From: Lachnospiraceae bacterium
Lineage (GTDB): Bacteria > Bacillota > Clostridia > Lachnospirales > Lachnospiraceae
Direction: 5' to 3'
DNA: 43,123 nucleotides
NCBI GenBank assembly: GCA_024680815.1
Contig: JAILBQ010000045.1
Location: 1 to 43,123 of the forward strand
A program made the position numbers and the translations under genes. Below are positions 29,078 to 39,945 of this stretch, piece after piece. Below the pieces are notes generated by a model that was given only the letters and a program-made list of their open reading frames with translations, was not told the DNA's origin and searched no databases. Position 1 is the stretch's first letter; every line of letters begins with the position of its first letter.

Positions 29078-31906
29078 TTAAGAACTTTTTAACATCTTTT
29101 TAATAAAAGCGCCTGTATAGGACGTTCTGTCCTTCGCAACCTTCTCGGGAGTACCCGTGGAAATAACGGTTCCCCCGCCGTCGCCTCCCTCCGGCCCCAT
29201 ATCGACAATATAATCGGCGCACTTGATGACATCCAGGTTATGCTCGATTACAATCACCGTATTTCCGCCTTCCGACAGTCTTCTGAGTATACGTACAAGC
29301 TTCTCCACATCATCGAAATGCAGGCCGGTTGTAGGCTCATCCAGAATATACAGGGTTTTGCCCGTACTGCGTCTGGAAAGCTCAGTCGCGAGCTTGATTC
29401 TCTGGGCCTCTCCGCCTGAAAGCTCGGTTGAGGGCTGTCCCAGCTTGATATAAGAAAGGCCCACATCGTTAAGGGTTTCCAGCTTACGGCGCACCGCTTC
29501 GATATTGGAAAAAAATTCCAGCGCCTCCTCCACAGACATATCCAGAACCTCGAATATATTTTTCCCCTTGTAGCGGATATCCAGGGTTTCACGGTTGTAG
29601 CGCTGTCCGTGGCAGACCTCACAGGGAACGTATACGTCCGGCAGAAAATTCATTTCGATCTTGATGATCCCGTCACCTCCGCAGGCCTCACACCTGCCAC
29701 CCTTTACATTAAAGGAAAACCTCCCCTTTGCGTATCCCCGGGCTTTTGACTCCACGGTGTTCGCAAAGAGATCCCGGATAATGTCAAACATCCCCGTATA
29801 TGTGGCGGGATTTGAGCGCGGTGTGCGCCCGATGGGCGATTGGTCAATGCCCACAACCTTGTCCAGCATCTCAAGTCCCTCGATTCCGTCATGCTTCCCC
29901 GGTATCGTAAAGGCCCGGTTCAGCTTATGGGCCGCGCTTTTATAGAGTATCTCGTTTATAAGCGAGGATTTCCCGGAACCGGAAACACCTGTCACGGCCG
30001 TCATCACTCCAAGCGGAAGCTTAACATCGATATTTTTCAGGTTGTTCTCCCTTGCTCCGAGGATTTTAAGCCAGCCCTTCGGCTTCCGGCGCTGATCCGG
30101 AACCTCGATTTTTTTCTCTCCCTTAAGATACTGCCCGGTAATTGATTCGGGATTGGCCATAATATCTTCAATCGAGCCCGCAGCAACAACTTCCCCGCCG
30201 TGACCCCCCGCTCCGGGACCGATGTCCACGATGGTATCCGCCTCCCGCATGGTATCCTCGTCATGCTCCACCACAATGAGGGAGTTTCCCAGATCCCTTA
30301 AGCGCTTCAGCGCTTCTATCAGCTTTCCGTTATCCCGCTGATGGAGTCCTATGGAGGGCTCATCCAGAATATAGGCTACCCCCACCAGACCCGAGCCGAT
30401 CTGGGTCGCCAGGCGGATTCGCTGAGCCTCACCGCCCGACAGGGATGCTGTTCCCCTGGACAGGGTCAGATAGTCCAGCCCCACTTCAACCAGGAAATGC
30501 ACTCTGGACCGGATTTCCTTTAAGATACGTGCTCCGATGCGAAGCTGCTGTTCCGAAAGCTTAAGGGCATCCATGAATTTTAAAAGCTCTGTCACGCTTA
30601 AGGACGTGAGCTCGTGTATATTTTTCTCCCCTATGGTCACCGCGAGGCTCGAAGGCTTCAGCCTCTGCCCCCCGCAGACCGGACAGGGAGTGATCCGCAT
30701 GTATTTTTCATATTCCGCCTTCATGGAATCCGAAGCGGTCTCGCGGTAACGCTGCTCCATGTTGCGTATCAGACCCGGGAAATGTTCATCGTAGACCCCC
30801 TCCGACCATTTCCCCTTATAATGCACCTTAAGAACCGCCTCTCCGGTTCCGTGAAGAAAGATATCCCTTACTTTGGGAGACAGCTTTTCATAAGGTGTAT
30901 CCAGGGAAAATTTATATTTTTCCGCCAGAGCCTCCAGCAGGGCATAGGTAAAGCTCCCCTCCTTGTTTGAGGACTGCCACCCCATGGCCTGAACACAGCC
31001 CTCGCGGAAAGAAAGCGACGGATCGGGAATCATCAGGGCCTCATCAAATTCCATCCTGTAGCCCAGACCGGTGCAGGCGGGACAGGCACCGAAGGGATTA
31101 TTAAAGGAAAAACTCCGGGGCTCGATCTCATCTATCGAAATCCCGCAGTCCGGGCAGGAAAAGCTTTCGGAAAAATTGAGCCGCTCCCCGTCCTTTATTT
31201 CCACCGTCATAAGGCCCTCCGAAAGCTTCAGGGCATTTTCGATGGAATCCGCCAGGCGCCGTTCAATCCCCTCCTTAACCACAAGGCGGTCTATGACAAT
31301 TTCGATATGGTGCTTGATATTTTTATCCAGCTTTATTTCCTCGGAAAGCTCATAGAGATTTCCGTCCACCCACACCCGGACATAACCGCTTTTTCTTGCC
31401 CGCTCAAAAACCTTTGCGTGCTCTCCCTTCCGTCCGCGCACCACAGGAGCCATCAGGATTATCTTTGTCTTTTCCGGCAGCTGCATTATCCGGTCAACCA
31501 TCTGGTCCACACTCTGCCGTTCTATTACCTTGCCGCAGTTCGGACAGTGGGGTGTTCCCACTCTGGCAAAGAGCAGCCGGAAATAATCATAGATTTCAGT
31601 CACCGTCCCTACCGTGGATCTGGGATTCCGGTTTGTGGATTTCTGGTCTATGGATATGGCGGGAGGAAGCCCTTCTATGGAATCCACCTCCGGCTTTTCC
31701 ATCTGGCCCAGAAACTGCCTTGCGTAGGAGGAAAGGGATTCCATATACCGGCGCTGCCCTTCGGCGTAAATTGTATCAAAGGCAAGAGAGGACTTTCCGG
31801 ATCCGGAAAGTCCTGTCAGAACAACAAATTCATTTCGGGGAATATCAATATTGATATTTTTAAGGTTGTGAACCTTCGCCCCCCGTATTTTTATATATTT
31901 TTTCAT
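29078..31906 (-). CDS. uvrA: Excinuclease ABC subunit A
   Basis: 942 aa, full length. Two ABC ATPase modules carry Walker [10 protein letters not shown] (about 32) and [10 protein letters not shown] (about 640), signatures [19 protein letters not shown] and [15 protein letters not shown], and Walker [17 protein letters not shown] and [15 protein letters not shown]. The zinc-binding cysteine pairs CPNCGK, CPDCG-CPACTG and [16 protein letters not shown] are all present, along with [13 protein letters not shown]. It recognises DNA damage as a dimer and loads UvrB. It is separated from uvrB by an inserted glycosyltransferase gene; there is no gap promoter I can support on that side. Confidence 0.98.
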   Translation of the reverse strand: MKKYIKIRGAKVHNLKNINIDIPRNEFVVLTGLSGSGKSSLAFDTIYAEGQRRYMESLSSYARQFLGQMEKPEVDSIEGLPPAISIDQKSTNRNPRSTVGTVTEIYDYFRLLFARVGTPHCPNCGKVIERQSVDQMVDRIMQLPEKTKIILMAPVVRGRKGEHAKVFERARKSGYVRVWVDGNLYELSEEIKLDKNIKHHIEIVIDRLVVKEGIERRLADSIENALKLSEGLMTVEIKDGERLNFSESFSCPDCGISIDEIEPRSFSFNNPFGACPACTGLGYRMEFDEALMIPDPSLSFREGCVQAMGWQSSNKEGSFTYALLEALAEKYKFSLDTPYEKLSPKVRDIFLHGTGEAVLKVHYKGKWSEGVYDEHFPGLIRNMEQRYRETASDSMKAEYEKYMRITPCPVCGGQRLKPSSLAVTIGEKNIHELTSLSVTELLKFMDALKLSEQQLRIGARILKEIRSRVHFLVEVGLDYLTLSRGTASLSGGEAQRIRLATQIGSGLVGVAYILDEPSIGLHQRDNGKLIEALKRLRDLGNSLIVVEHDEDTMREADTIVDIGPGAGGHGGEVVAAGSIEDIMANPESITGQYLKGEKKIEVPDQRRKPKGWLKILGARENNLKNIDVKLPLGVMTAVTGVSGSGKSSLINEILYKSAAHKLNRAFTIPGKHDGIEGLEMLDKVVGIDQSPIGRTPRSNPATYTGMFDIIRDLFANTVESKARGYAKGRFSFNVKGGRCEACGGDGIIKIEMNFLPDVYVPCEVCHGQRYNRETLDIRYKGKNIFEVLDMSVEEALEFFSNIEAVRRKLETLNDVGLSYIKLGQPSTELSGGEAQRIKLATELSRRSTGKTLYILDEPTTGLHFDDVEKLVRILRRLSEGGNTVIVIEHNLDVIKCADYIVDMGPEGGDGGGTVISTGTPEKVAKDRTSYTGAFIKKMLKSS

Positions 31907-31926
31907 GTTTTTATTTTCTTTCCCGT

Positions 31927-32703
31927 TTACTGCACGGCCTCCGTTTCAAGCACCCTCACGGCGTGGTTCATTCTCCGCACTGTCCACCTGGTAACGGTTA
32001 TTCCGCCACGTTTGGAGGCGCGTCTCATCAATCCTGCCACCTGCTTTAAATATTCAAACGTCGCCTTTCCGGACAGTTTGGATTCTCCCTCAACCCGCTC
32101 CTGAAAAGCGTAGGGTATCTCCACCACCGTTTCATATTCCGACATGGCAAGCACTTCTATCATGATTTTCCAGCCCACAGGCCGTAAATCCGCATGTCTT
32201 AATATCTCTTTCCGGAACATGAAAAGGCCGCTTGTGGGATCGGAAATTTTCCTGAGGCAGGGCAGGGCCAGCTTCCCGATCCATCGCGCCGTTCCCGACA
32301 CAAATTTTCTGTAAAGATTCAGACCTCCGTCGTCACCGCCGGGAATCAGACGGCTGGGAATACACAAATCATAGCCGGAACGCACCGCGGCAAACATAGG
32401 CCGGAGTATTTCGGGCGGGTGCTGAAGATCCGCGTCCATACAGGCAAGGATATCTCCTTTCGCAATGCGGAAGCCCCGGATCACGGCCGTGGCAAGCCCC
32501 GTTTCACCCACACGGTGTTCGTAACGAACATGAGCGTCCTCTTCCGAAAGCTTTTTCAGCACTTCCGGAGTATTGTCGGTGCTGTCATCAATAAAAAGCA
32601 GCTCATAATCAATGCCGGAAAGTGCCTTGCCTATACGCTCCGCGAGTATTCCGACATTGCCCGCTTCATTAAACGTCGGAACAACAACAGACAGTTTTTC
32701 CAT
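31927..32703 (-). CDS. Polyprenyl-phosphate mannosyltransferase-like GT2
   Basis: 258 aa. DPM1-type motifs are [62 protein letters not shown] (DxD, about residue 90) and [14 protein letters not shown]. There are no C-terminal membrane helices or GtrA domain, so it resembles the soluble DPM1/Ppm1 form. It probably moves mannose from GDP-mannose to undecaprenyl phosphate. It sits between uvrB (12 bp upstream) and uvrA (20 bp downstream), with manC, the source of GDP-mannose, after uvrA. Which sugar it really uses is inferred from the family. Confidence 0.85.
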   Translation of the reverse strand: MEKLSVVVPTFNEAGNVGILAERIGKALSGIDYELLFIDDSTDNTPEVLKKLSEEDAHVRYEHRVGETGLATAVIRGFRIAKGDILACMDADLQHPPEILRPMFAAVRSGYDLCIPSRLIPGGDDGGLNLYRKFVSGTARWIGKLALPCLRKISDPTSGLFMFRKEILRHADLRPVGWKIMIEVLAMSEYETVVEIPYAFQERVEGESKLSGKATFEYLKQVAGLMRRASKRGGITVTRWTVRRMNHAVRVLETEAVQ

Positions 32704-32715
32704 AAATAATCTCTT

Positions 32716-34701
32716 CTATCCTTTCAATTCATTCAAATGCTCCCGAAGCTCCATCATCTGGTCCCGAAGAATGGCGGCCGTCTCGAAATCCAGCTCCGCC
32801 GCGGCTGCCTTCATTTTCTTTTCAACCTTTTCTATAAGCTTTTCCAGTTCACGAACGGACATGGACTCGGGATCCTTTTCAAATTTAAGTTCGCTCTCCG
32901 CGATCTCCTTTGAAATTGAGATTACGTCCCGTACGGCCTTTTTAACCGTTGTGGGAGTTATGCCGTGTTCTTTATTATACTGTTCCTGTACCTCTCTGCG
33001 GCGTCTGGTTTCATCTATGCAGACCCGCATGGAATCCGTCACGGTATCCGCATACATGATTACACGCCCTTCGGAATTTCTGGCGGCTCTCCCAACGGTC
33101 TGAATCAGAGAAGTGGCGGAACGCAGAAATCCTTCCTTATCGGCATCGAGAATGACCACCAGCGAGATTTCCGGAATGTCCAGACCCTCCCGCAGAAGAT
33201 TGATTCCCACCAGCACATCAAAACGATCCAGCCGCATATCCCGGATTATTTCACTGCGCTCCAGTGTGTCAATGTCCGAATGGAGATATTTTACACGAAT
33301 CCCGACATTTTTCAAATAGTCAGTTAAGTCCTCCGCCATCTTTTTTGTTAGAGTCGTTACAAGAACCTTGCCCTGCTTCTTTGTTTCCCTGTTTATCTCC
33401 CCCACCAGATCATCCACCTGTCCCTCTGTGGGCCGCACGTCGATATCTGGATCCAGAAGGCCCGTCGGACGTATAAGCTGCTCGGCACGGAGAAGCTCGT
33501 GTTCTTTCTCATAGCCGGCAGGCGTCGCGGAAACAAACAGAATACGGTCAATTTTCCCCTCAAATTCCTCAAAGGAAAGAGGGCGGTTATCCAGCGCGCA
33601 GGGCAGGCGGAAGCCGTAATCCACCAGAGTGGTCTTTCTGGAGCGGTCGCCGTTAAACATTCCGCCTATCTGGGGCACGGTCATATGGGACTCGTCCACA
33701 ATTATCAGAAAATCATCGGGAAAGAAATCCATAAGAGTTAACGGCGGAGAGCCGGGAGGTCTTCCCGAAAGCGGTCTCGAGTAGTTTTCTATTCCGCTGC
33801 AGAAGCCGGTTTCCCGGAGCATTTCGATGTCGTAATTTGTCCGCTCCTCAACCCGTTGGGCCTCTATCAGCCGGTCACGGCTCTTAAAGAAGCTGATTCT
33901 CTCCTTAAGCTCCGAGCGAATCTCCTCTATGGCCCTCTCCATTTTATCCCGGGGAACCACATAATGAGAAGCCGGGAAAACAGAAAGATGCTTATATTCC
34001 GACTGAACCGTCCCGCTCATCGGGTCAAAAGAGACAATACGGTCTATTTCGTCGCCGAAAAACTCCAGACGCACAGCGTGGGAATCATCCTCAGCCGGAA
34101 ATATATCCAGAACATCACCGTGAACACGAAAAGTACCCCGTCTGAAATCAAGGTCGTTTCTGGTGTAATGGATATCCACCAGCTCGTGTATCACCTCGTT
34201 CCGGTCCTTTTCCATACCGGGACGCAAAGAGACTATCATGTCAAGATAGTCGTCCGGAGAGCCCAGGCCGTAGATACAGGAGACGGAAGAGACCACCACC
34301 ACGTCCCGTCTTTCGGAAAGAGCCGCTGTGGCAGAGAGCCTGAGCTTGTCGATCTCGTCGTTTACCGAGGAATCCTTTTCGATATATGTATCCGTGGAAG
34401 GTACATAGGCCTCCGGCTGATAATAGTCGTAGTAGGATACAAAATACTCGACTGCGTTTTCCGGGAAGAATTCCCGGAACTCACTGTAGAGCTGACCCGC
34501 CAGGGTCTTATTATGGGCGATAACCAGAGTGGGCACGTTCAGGGCCGCGATTACGTTGGCCATCGTGAAGGTCTTTCCGGAGCCGGTAACCCCCAGAAGC
34601 GTCTGGCACTGGTTTCCGTCCCGGAAGCCCTTAACGAGCTTTTCTATGGCCTGAGGCTGGTCGCCGGTGGGCTTGTATTCCGAGTGTAATTCGAAGTTCA
34701 T
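32716..34701 (-). CDS. uvrB: Excinuclease ABC subunit B
   Basis: 661 aa, full length. Helicase motif I is [10 protein letters not shown] (about 37-46), the beta-hairpin is in [16 protein letters not shown], and further motifs are [16 protein letters not shown] ([16 protein letters not shown]), [26 protein letters not shown] and [19 protein letters not shown]. The C-terminal UVR motif ([20 protein letters not shown]) binds UvrC. It verifies damage handed over by UvrA. The start lies 11 bp after the GGDEF gene stop with a weak AGGA. No CGAAC-type SOS box was seen upstream. Confidence 0.98.
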   Translation of the reverse strand: MNFELHSEYKPTGDQPQAIEKLVKGFRDGNQCQTLLGVTGSGKTFTMANVIAALNVPTLVIAHNKTLAGQLYSEFREFFPENAVEYFVSYYDYYQPEAYVPSTDTYIEKDSSVNDEIDKLRLSATAALSERRDVVVVSSVSCIYGLGSPDDYLDMIVSLRPGMEKDRNEVIHELVDIHYTRNDLDFRRGTFRVHGDVLDIFPAEDDSHAVRLEFFGDEIDRIVSFDPMSGTVQSEYKHLSVFPASHYVVPRDKMERAIEEIRSELKERISFFKSRDRLIEAQRVEERTNYDIEMLRETGFCSGIENYSRPLSGRPPGSPPLTLMDFFPDDFLIIVDESHMTVPQIGGMFNGDRSRKTTLVDYGFRLPCALDNRPLSFEEFEGKIDRILFVSATPAGYEKEHELLRAEQLIRPTGLLDPDIDVRPTEGQVDDLVGEINRETKKQGKVLVTTLTKKMAEDLTDYLKNVGIRVKYLHSDIDTLERSEIIRDMRLDRFDVLVGINLLREGLDIPEISLVVILDADKEGFLRSATSLIQTVGRAARNSEGRVIMYADTVTDSMRVCIDETRRRREVQEQYNKEHGITPTTVKKAVRDVISISKEIAESELKFEKDPESMSVRELEKLIEKVEKKMKAAAAELDFETAAILRDQMMELREHLNELKG

Positions 34702-34712
34702 CTAATATAATC

Positions 34713-35867
34713 CTAGATATTATAGTGGCTTCTGTGCTTGTCGACATACAGCTTATCATCCGCCCGGATCATGCAGCTGTGGAGGGTATCATCCTTGCTT
34801 TTAAGCTCGTCATAACCGATACTGATTTCCAGATCATATGGCAACTGGCAGTCCTCCTGCTTTTGAGAAATAGTCCGGCGGATAGCTTCGGAAATAATCT
34901 CCGGCTGCTCACCTTCCTTGGGATTCCTGATAATGATAATAAACTCGTCGCCGCCGTATCTTCCAAGAAAAGCGGAAGAATTGATTTTTTCGCAGGTCTG
35001 TCTGAGCGCATCGGAGACCATGACCAATGCCCGGTCTCCTTCCGCGTGGCCGTATGTGTCGTTTATCTTTTTAAACCGGTCAATGTCGATCATCATGATG
35101 ATAATCCGGGTATCCTGGCTGTATGAGAACTGATCCATGTATCTGTTGATCTGTCTCCGGTTATTAAGGCGGGTCAGGTCATCCACGGAAATCATGGTCT
35201 GCATGTTCTGTATATAAAACCACAGCCACATGATAGTACACCCGAAGCAGAAGGTAGGAGCATTAAGAGCAAATACCTGGATCATTCCGAATGCCATAAC
35301 GCCGATCGGAATGCTTCCGAGCAGAAGGTACTGAACTTTCACTTCTTTTATCTCAGAGCGACGGGCATTGAGTACGGAATGAACAAAACCGCTAATAAGA
35401 TAAAGTGATGACGGCAGGATCATCATGGGATAATAGAGATTGTTCAGTTCAAGGTTTTCATTGATCCAAAATAACGGATCTGATATATAAGCGCTCACCA
35501 TAACCAAAGTGGCGATTATCACGGGAAGAAGGCACAGACAGATTGACCGTTTGCTTTTTGTGAAGGGCATTTTCTCCGAAACGGTAATAAACATGAACGT
35601 TCCGTATCCCATCATGTTCAGCAGAATATAATTCGTCAGGTTGAATAACACTGCGAAAAACCGGATCCTTACAAACATACCGCTTAGCATTGCCGCCCAG
35701 CACGCATCGGAAATAAAATACAGGATAAATAATATGACGGCGCGTCTGAACCAAAGCTGTTTTTCCTGAAGAGTACCGTGCAATTTATCATTGATCAGTA
35801 TCATCGCCAGGATTAAGATACAGATAAAGGATGCTTCAGTGTAGAATACAAAATAATCGAATCCCAT
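34713..35867 (-). CDS. Membrane diguanylate cyclase (GGDEF)
   Basis: 384 aa. Seven hydrophobic helices (about residues 12-220) form an N-terminal membrane sensor of the histidine-kinase-like 7TM kind. The GGDEF domain (about 225-380) contains DDLTRLNNRR, MMIDIDRFKKINDTYGH and the active-site RYGGDEF (303-309), so it should make c-di-GMP from two GTP. The RxxD product-inhibition site normally 5 residues before GGDEF is absent (INSSAFLGRY instead). There is no EAL domain. It follows a hybrid kinase gene by 12 bp, suggesting both belong to one signalling unit. The ligand is unknown. Confidence 0.92.
   Translation of the reverse strand: MGFDYFVFYTEASFICILILAMILINDKLHGTLQEKQLWFRRAVILFILYFISDACWAAMLSGMFVRIRFFAVLFNLTNYILLNMMGYGTFMFITVSEKMPFTKSKRSICLCLLPVIIATLVMVSAYISDPLFWINENLELNNLYYPMMILPSSLYLISGFVHSVLNARRSEIKEVKVQYLLLGSIPIGVMAFGMIQVFALNAPTFCFGCTIMWLWFYIQNMQTMISVDDLTRLNNRRQINRYMDQFSYSQDTRIIIMMIDIDRFKKINDTYGHAEGDRALVMVSDALRQTCEKINSSAFLGRYGGDEFIIIIRNPKEGEQPEIISEAIRRTISQKQEDCQLPYDLEISIGYDELKSKDDTLHSCMIRADDKLYVDKHRSHYNI
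34719..34724 (-). promoter_or_regulatory. Possible -10 box before uvrB
   Basis: A perfect TATAAT on the minus strand (34724-34719) overlaps the last codons of the GGDEF gene and stands 17 nt before the uvrB ATG, which would give a leader of about 10-12 nt. The -35 at 17 bp is poor (ATGTCG). A second TATATT is closer still. Confidence 0.35.
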
Positions 35868-35879
35868 GGTTTCCCGTTC

Positions 35880-38714
35880 TTACCCTCTAACCAGCTCCTG
35901 AAGAATCAGTTTTTTGCAGATTTCGCTGTACTCTGCAAGAAAGGCCCCGCTGTCCTCATTTATGAATTCACGGTTACCGCCGGTCGCGGCCTGCTCATGT
36001 TTTCCGGCTCTTTCACTCAGGGAAGCAAAGCCGATCGTAGCCATCTGTCCCTTGATGGTATGTGCCTCAAGCTGATACCTTTCCAGGTCATTATCCTCCA
36101 GGGCTTTTTTCATCCGGCCGACCCTGCCTTCGCATTCGCCGGTAATGTCCCCTATCAGTTCTTCGAGGAACACCTCATTGTTCCCCGCATGGCCTATTGC
36201 AACTTCATAGTCCATCTCCGGGATCTCAACCAGCCGCTCCTTCAGGGCTTTTCGGGGCTCTCCGCCCGATCCGGTTTTTTCCTCCGTCTGCCCGGAAACG
36301 GCTTCACCGGCCACCTCCCCCGATTCCGGGAAGGTCCAGATCTCCATCACCTTGTCCTCCGGGAGGTATGTGCGTACAGTCTTTTCAAGAAGAGCGGAAT
36401 CGATAGGCTTGGTCAGATAGTCGGCAAAACCGGCCTCCATATAAATCTGCCTGCTGCCGGCGACCGCATTTGCAGTCAGAACCACGGCAGGTGTTTCCTT
36501 ATTTGCGGAGCCTTCATCACTTCGTATGATGCGAAGCGTCTCCAGTCCGTCGAGCTCGGGCATCCTGTGATCGAGAATAATAAGATCATATCGTCTGGAT
36601 TTACAAAGCGCAATCGCTTTGCGGCCGCTGTCGCAGGTATCCGGCACAATTCCGACTCTCTTTAAAAACAGCTTCACTATCTTGAGGTTTGAATTATTGT
36701 CATCCACCGCAAGTATGGCAGCATCGGGCGCCTGATAATCCGAACCTGCATCGCCTGACTCGTCAATGTCGGCCTGATCCATAAAGTCTTCCGAAAGCGG
36801 TTCTTTGTCCGAAACCCTCACCGGCAAATGGATAATAAACTCAGAGCCCTCTCCCAGCTTGCTTATCACGTTTATTTCGCCGCCCATGGAATCCACAATG
36901 TTTTTTACAATCGCAAGACCCAGGCCGGTTCCTTCAATGTTTCCGTTTTTATTTAAATCCGCACGGGAAAAAGCCTCAAACAGATGCTTCTGTCCCTCCT
37001 CGCTGATTCCCCGCCCGGTATCCCTGACGCCCAGCATCATCATGAAGCGCTCCTTTTCGGAATTCGCCCCCGCCTCGTCATTCAGGTAGTTTCCTCCGAT
37101 TATCAGCGTTACTTTTCCCGAATCCGTATACTTGATTGCGTTATTAATCAGGTTGATCAGTATCTGACGGATACGGAATTCATCGGAAATCTGCCCGTCC
37201 GGAACTTTATCCGTTATCAGCGTGCTTAAATCCAGGCTCTTTTCATCTGCCCTTTCCTTCAGCATGGGCATAATATCCCGAAGCAGTCCGGATAAACGAT
37301 ATTTAATATTTGTTATTTCCATTTTGCCGGCTTCGATTTTGGAGAAATCCAGAATATCATTGACCAGCATAAGAAGCATTTTGCCGGAGCTTCTTACACT
37401 CCTGGCATATTCGTTTATCACGGGATCCTTATTCTCGCGAAGTATCATTTCATTCATTCCGAGAACCGCGTTTATCGGTGTCCGGATTTCATGGGACATA
37501 CTGGCGAGAAATTTTGTCTTGGCCTCGGACATGGTAACCGCCCTCTGTCTCTCATCCCCCAGCGCCCTTAATTCATGCATTTGCTGCACCACCGCAAGCG
37601 TCAGAAGTATTATCATGCCGATCAGCATTGCAATATCATCCTGGAAAGAGGGGGAAAAAGTAAGTGTCAGAACCTCCAGAAAACCGCAGACAAGGAACCC
37701 CGCAATGCCTACACCTATGTAGCGGTGCTCCTTCATGTTCCCATGCGCCGCGTCGGCAACAAGCACTCCCATAACGATCAGAATCTCAACCGCGAGGAAA
37801 AAGTCGATAAAAATCAGGGCATCGGGAAAAGAAAGCGTTCCCGAAAAATGAAGAACCGGCCATACGATGAGATTTACCGTGGCCAGAATGAGAATATCCT
37901 TCATTATCCTGCGATATCTCCCGTGCTGGAGGGAATCCACATAAAAAATCAGATTAAACGGCATCAGAAGACACATCATATAATTGAGAACGCCGTCAAT
38001 ATGATAGTGGCCGAAGGCAAAGGGAAACAGATAGGAATTTGTAACCAGCCATACGGAAATAACAAATATGGACATTGCCCCGTACAAAAGCACGATACGC
38101 TGTTTGTACAACACTCTGAGAGCAATGCTTATGAGCACGATGACAAAAGAAAATACCAGCAGCTGCTCGGAAAGCACGAAGGAAAGCCAGTACCGGGACA
38201 TAAGATACTTGTTTAATCCGCCCGGCGTAACTACCATGGTATCCTGATAGACATATCCGCGCCTTGTAGTGTTGATACGTTCTATCTTAATCTCTGCTCC
38301 GGAATCTCCGTGATACAGGGGAACCATCATATAAAATCTCTTGACGCAGCCGCCGGGAACCACAACATCCCTGTCTGCGATAAAATCCTTTCTAAGCTCC
38401 CCGTTTATATATACGGCCGCGTCGCCTCCGATCACAAAGGAAAAGTTGTGCTCATCCTTAACCTCTCTGGGCAGGGTCGAGACCGCGGTAAAGGTACCCT
38501 TTACGGAGGTGCTGTTGCGATATGTACTGCCGGCGGAAAACACATTTCCTTCAGGATCCGTAACCGTCCATTCTTCCATCGGAATGGGAGGTTCGGATTC
38601 CATCGGAACAGACTTATTCAGGGAGCCGAAATAATACAGTCCCACAAAAGAGGCCGCAAAGACTATTATGAAAATGATCTTGACTATACCAATCAGTTTT
38701 TCGGATGATCTCAT
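35880..38714 (-). CDS. Hybrid sensor histidine kinase (7TM, HisKA-HATPase, REC, HPt)
   Basis: 944 aa phosphorelay protein. An N-terminal helix (about 10-30), an outer beta-rich domain (about 45-165, with SFVIGGDAAVYINGELRKD, like a 7TMR-DISMED2 sugar-binding fold), and seven helices (about 175-380) make the sensor. The H-box has phospho-accepting H408 (SMSHEIRTPINAV). ATPase boxes are LINNAIKYT, DTGRGISEEG and GNIEGTGLGLAIV. The receiver has D715 (IILDHRMPELDG) and K769. The HPt domain has H885 (LEAHTIKGQ). No output domain is fused, so phosphate must go to another protein; the adjacent GGDEF protein lacks a receiver, so the target is not obvious. Confidence 0.93.
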   Translation of the reverse strand: MRSSEKLIGIVKIIFIIVFAASFVGLYYFGSLNKSVPMESEPPIPMEEWTVTDPEGNVFSAGSTYRNSTSVKGTFTAVSTLPREVKDEHNFSFVIGGDAAVYINGELRKDFIADRDVVVPGGCVKRFYMMVPLYHGDSGAEIKIERINTTRRGYVYQDTMVVTPGGLNKYLMSRYWLSFVLSEQLLVFSFVIVLISIALRVLYKQRIVLLYGAMSIFVISVWLVTNSYLFPFAFGHYHIDGVLNYMMCLLMPFNLIFYVDSLQHGRYRRIMKDILILATVNLIVWPVLHFSGTLSFPDALIFIDFFLAVEILIVMGVLVADAAHGNMKEHRYIGVGIAGFLVCGFLEVLTLTFSPSFQDDIAMLIGMIILLTLAVVQQMHELRALGDERQRAVTMSEAKTKFLASMSHEIRTPINAVLGMNEMILRENKDPVINEYARSVRSSGKMLLMLVNDILDFSKIEAGKMEITNIKYRLSGLLRDIMPMLKERADEKSLDLSTLITDKVPDGQISDEFRIRQILINLINNAIKYTDSGKVTLIIGGNYLNDEAGANSEKERFMMMLGVRDTGRGISEEGQKHLFEAFSRADLNKNGNIEGTGLGLAIVKNIVDSMGGEINVISKLGEGSEFIIHLPVRVSDKEPLSEDFMDQADIDESGDAGSDYQAPDAAILAVDDNNSNLKIVKLFLKRVGIVPDTCDSGRKAIALCKSRRYDLIILDHRMPELDGLETLRIIRSDEGSANKETPAVVLTANAVAGSRQIYMEAGFADYLTKPIDSALLEKTVRTYLPEDKVMEIWTFPESGEVAGEAVSGQTEEKTGSGGEPRKALKERLVEIPEMDYEVAIGHAGNNEVFLEELIGDITGECEGRVGRMKKALEDNDLERYQLEAHTIKGQMATIGFASLSERAGKHEQAATGGNREFINEDSGAFLAEYSEICKKLILQELVRG

Positions 38715-38729
38715 AGCTGATTTAACGCC

Positions 38730-39935
38730 TCACATCCCCCGTATGATTTTCTCGGCTTCTTTAAGCTGGTTGTCTTCTCCGGTTTTATCGTATGCTTCAC
38801 TGTCGAATTCAATTTCCACGTCGGGTTCGATTCCGACACCCTGAATGTTGACACCGGAGGGTGTATAGTAGCGGTGGCTCGTCAGCTTGATCGCCGTTCC
38901 GTCCGTAAACGGCAATATGGTCTGCATTATCCCCTTGCCGAAGGTTGTTGTACCCACAACCTTTGCCACATGGTTGTCCTTAAGCGCTCCCGTAAGTATC
39001 TCCGAAGCACTGGCCGAATAGCCGTTAACCAGAACCACGATGGGAATATCCAGCTTTTTCTTATCGTCCGAATCGTAGTCCTTCTCCCGCCCCTCTTTGT
39101 CCTTTGTATATACAATCCGGGCATCCCCCAGAATTTCATCGGCAATCTTCAGCGTCACGTCCACGTCCCCGCCGGGATTTGAACGCAGATCAAGGATCAG
39201 CTTCTTCATGCCGCCGCTCTGCAGGTCCTCCAGTTCATTCATAAACTGCTCATAGGTCACCTGGTCAAAGGAAGATATATGCATATACCCTATGCCGTCA
39301 TCCATCATGTTGGAGGAAACCGAGCGAACCTGCACCACGGCCCGGATCACGTTAAAGGTTATATGCTCCCTTTCCTCCCCCCGGAGCATTTCCAGCTTAA
39401 CCGTTGTTCCCTCTTCGCCCCGGATACGCTTCACCATCTCATTAATGGTTTCATCCTCCACGGGATCATCGTCCACCGCGAAGAAAATATCGTCTATGGC
39501 CATACCTTCCGCCTGCGCGGCGGAATTGGGGAGAAAACCGGCGACATAAAACTCTCCCGTTTCCTTGTCTTCCGCGATTTCCACGCCGATTCCCTCAAAT
39601 TTTCCCTCGTCCTCTTCCATGGCCGCGTTAAATTCGTCATAGGTATAATATTCTGAATAGGGGTCGCCCAGGGAATCCACCAGCCCCTTATACATACCCT
39701 CGGTCCGGGAGGTCGTTGAAAGATTTTCATCATATTCAACGTAGTATTTATCTATAGTGGAATTTATCATATCCAGCTTTGACTGAACCTTGTCATCTAT
39801 CAGCATGCTGGAGGAGCTTCCCCGGCCGGTAATCAACATATGCAGGCGGGAGCCGAAAAAAGTAAGTCCGACCATAACGGTGGCTGCCAGAAGGCCGGCG
39901 AGTACCCCGGCCCAAAATTGCTTTCCTCTGTTCAT
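38730..39935 (-). CDS. S41-family carboxy-terminal processing peptidase
   Basis: 401 aa. One N-terminal membrane helix (about 8-28) exports the chain. A PDZ domain (about 105-190: FEGIGVEI, GMAIDDIFFAVDD) regulates access. The S41 protease core has LDLRSNPGG, VLVNGYSASASEILTGALKD with nucleophile S309, and TFGKGIMQT with K334 and Q338, the Ser-Lys-Gln set of CtpB-type enzymes. It cleaves proteins at or outside the membrane from the C-terminal side. It follows the M23 gene by 10 bp with GAGGAAA before the ATG; ftsEX-M23-ctpA neighbours suggest that it controls cell-wall hydrolysis at division. Confidence 0.94.
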   Translation of the reverse strand: MNRGKQFWAGVLAGLLAATVMVGLTFFGSRLHMLITGRGSSSSMLIDDKVQSKLDMINSTIDKYYVEYDENLSTTSRTEGMYKGLVDSLGDPYSEYYTYDEFNAAMEEDEGKFEGIGVEIAEDKETGEFYVAGFLPNSAAQAEGMAIDDIFFAVDDDPVEDETINEMVKRIRGEEGTTVKLEMLRGEEREHITFNVIRAVVQVRSVSSNMMDDGIGYMHISSFDQVTYEQFMNELEDLQSGGMKKLILDLRSNPGGDVDVTLKIADEILGDARIVYTKDKEGREKDYDSDDKKKLDIPIVVLVNGYSASASEILTGALKDNHVAKVVGTTTFGKGIMQTILPFTDGTAIKLTSHRYYTPSGVNIQGVGIEPDVEIEFDSEAYDKTGEDNQLKEAEKIIRGM

Positions 39936-39945
39936 AATTGTTTCC

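Noticed and set aside
34700..34760. SOS (LexA) box before uvrB
   Set aside because: No CGAAC-N4-GTTCG-like sequence is present; GAACTTCG near the start is too short.
35880..38714. Hybrid kinase as an orphan with a degenerate active site
   Set aside because: H408, ATP boxes, D715, K769 and H885 are all present, so it should be active.
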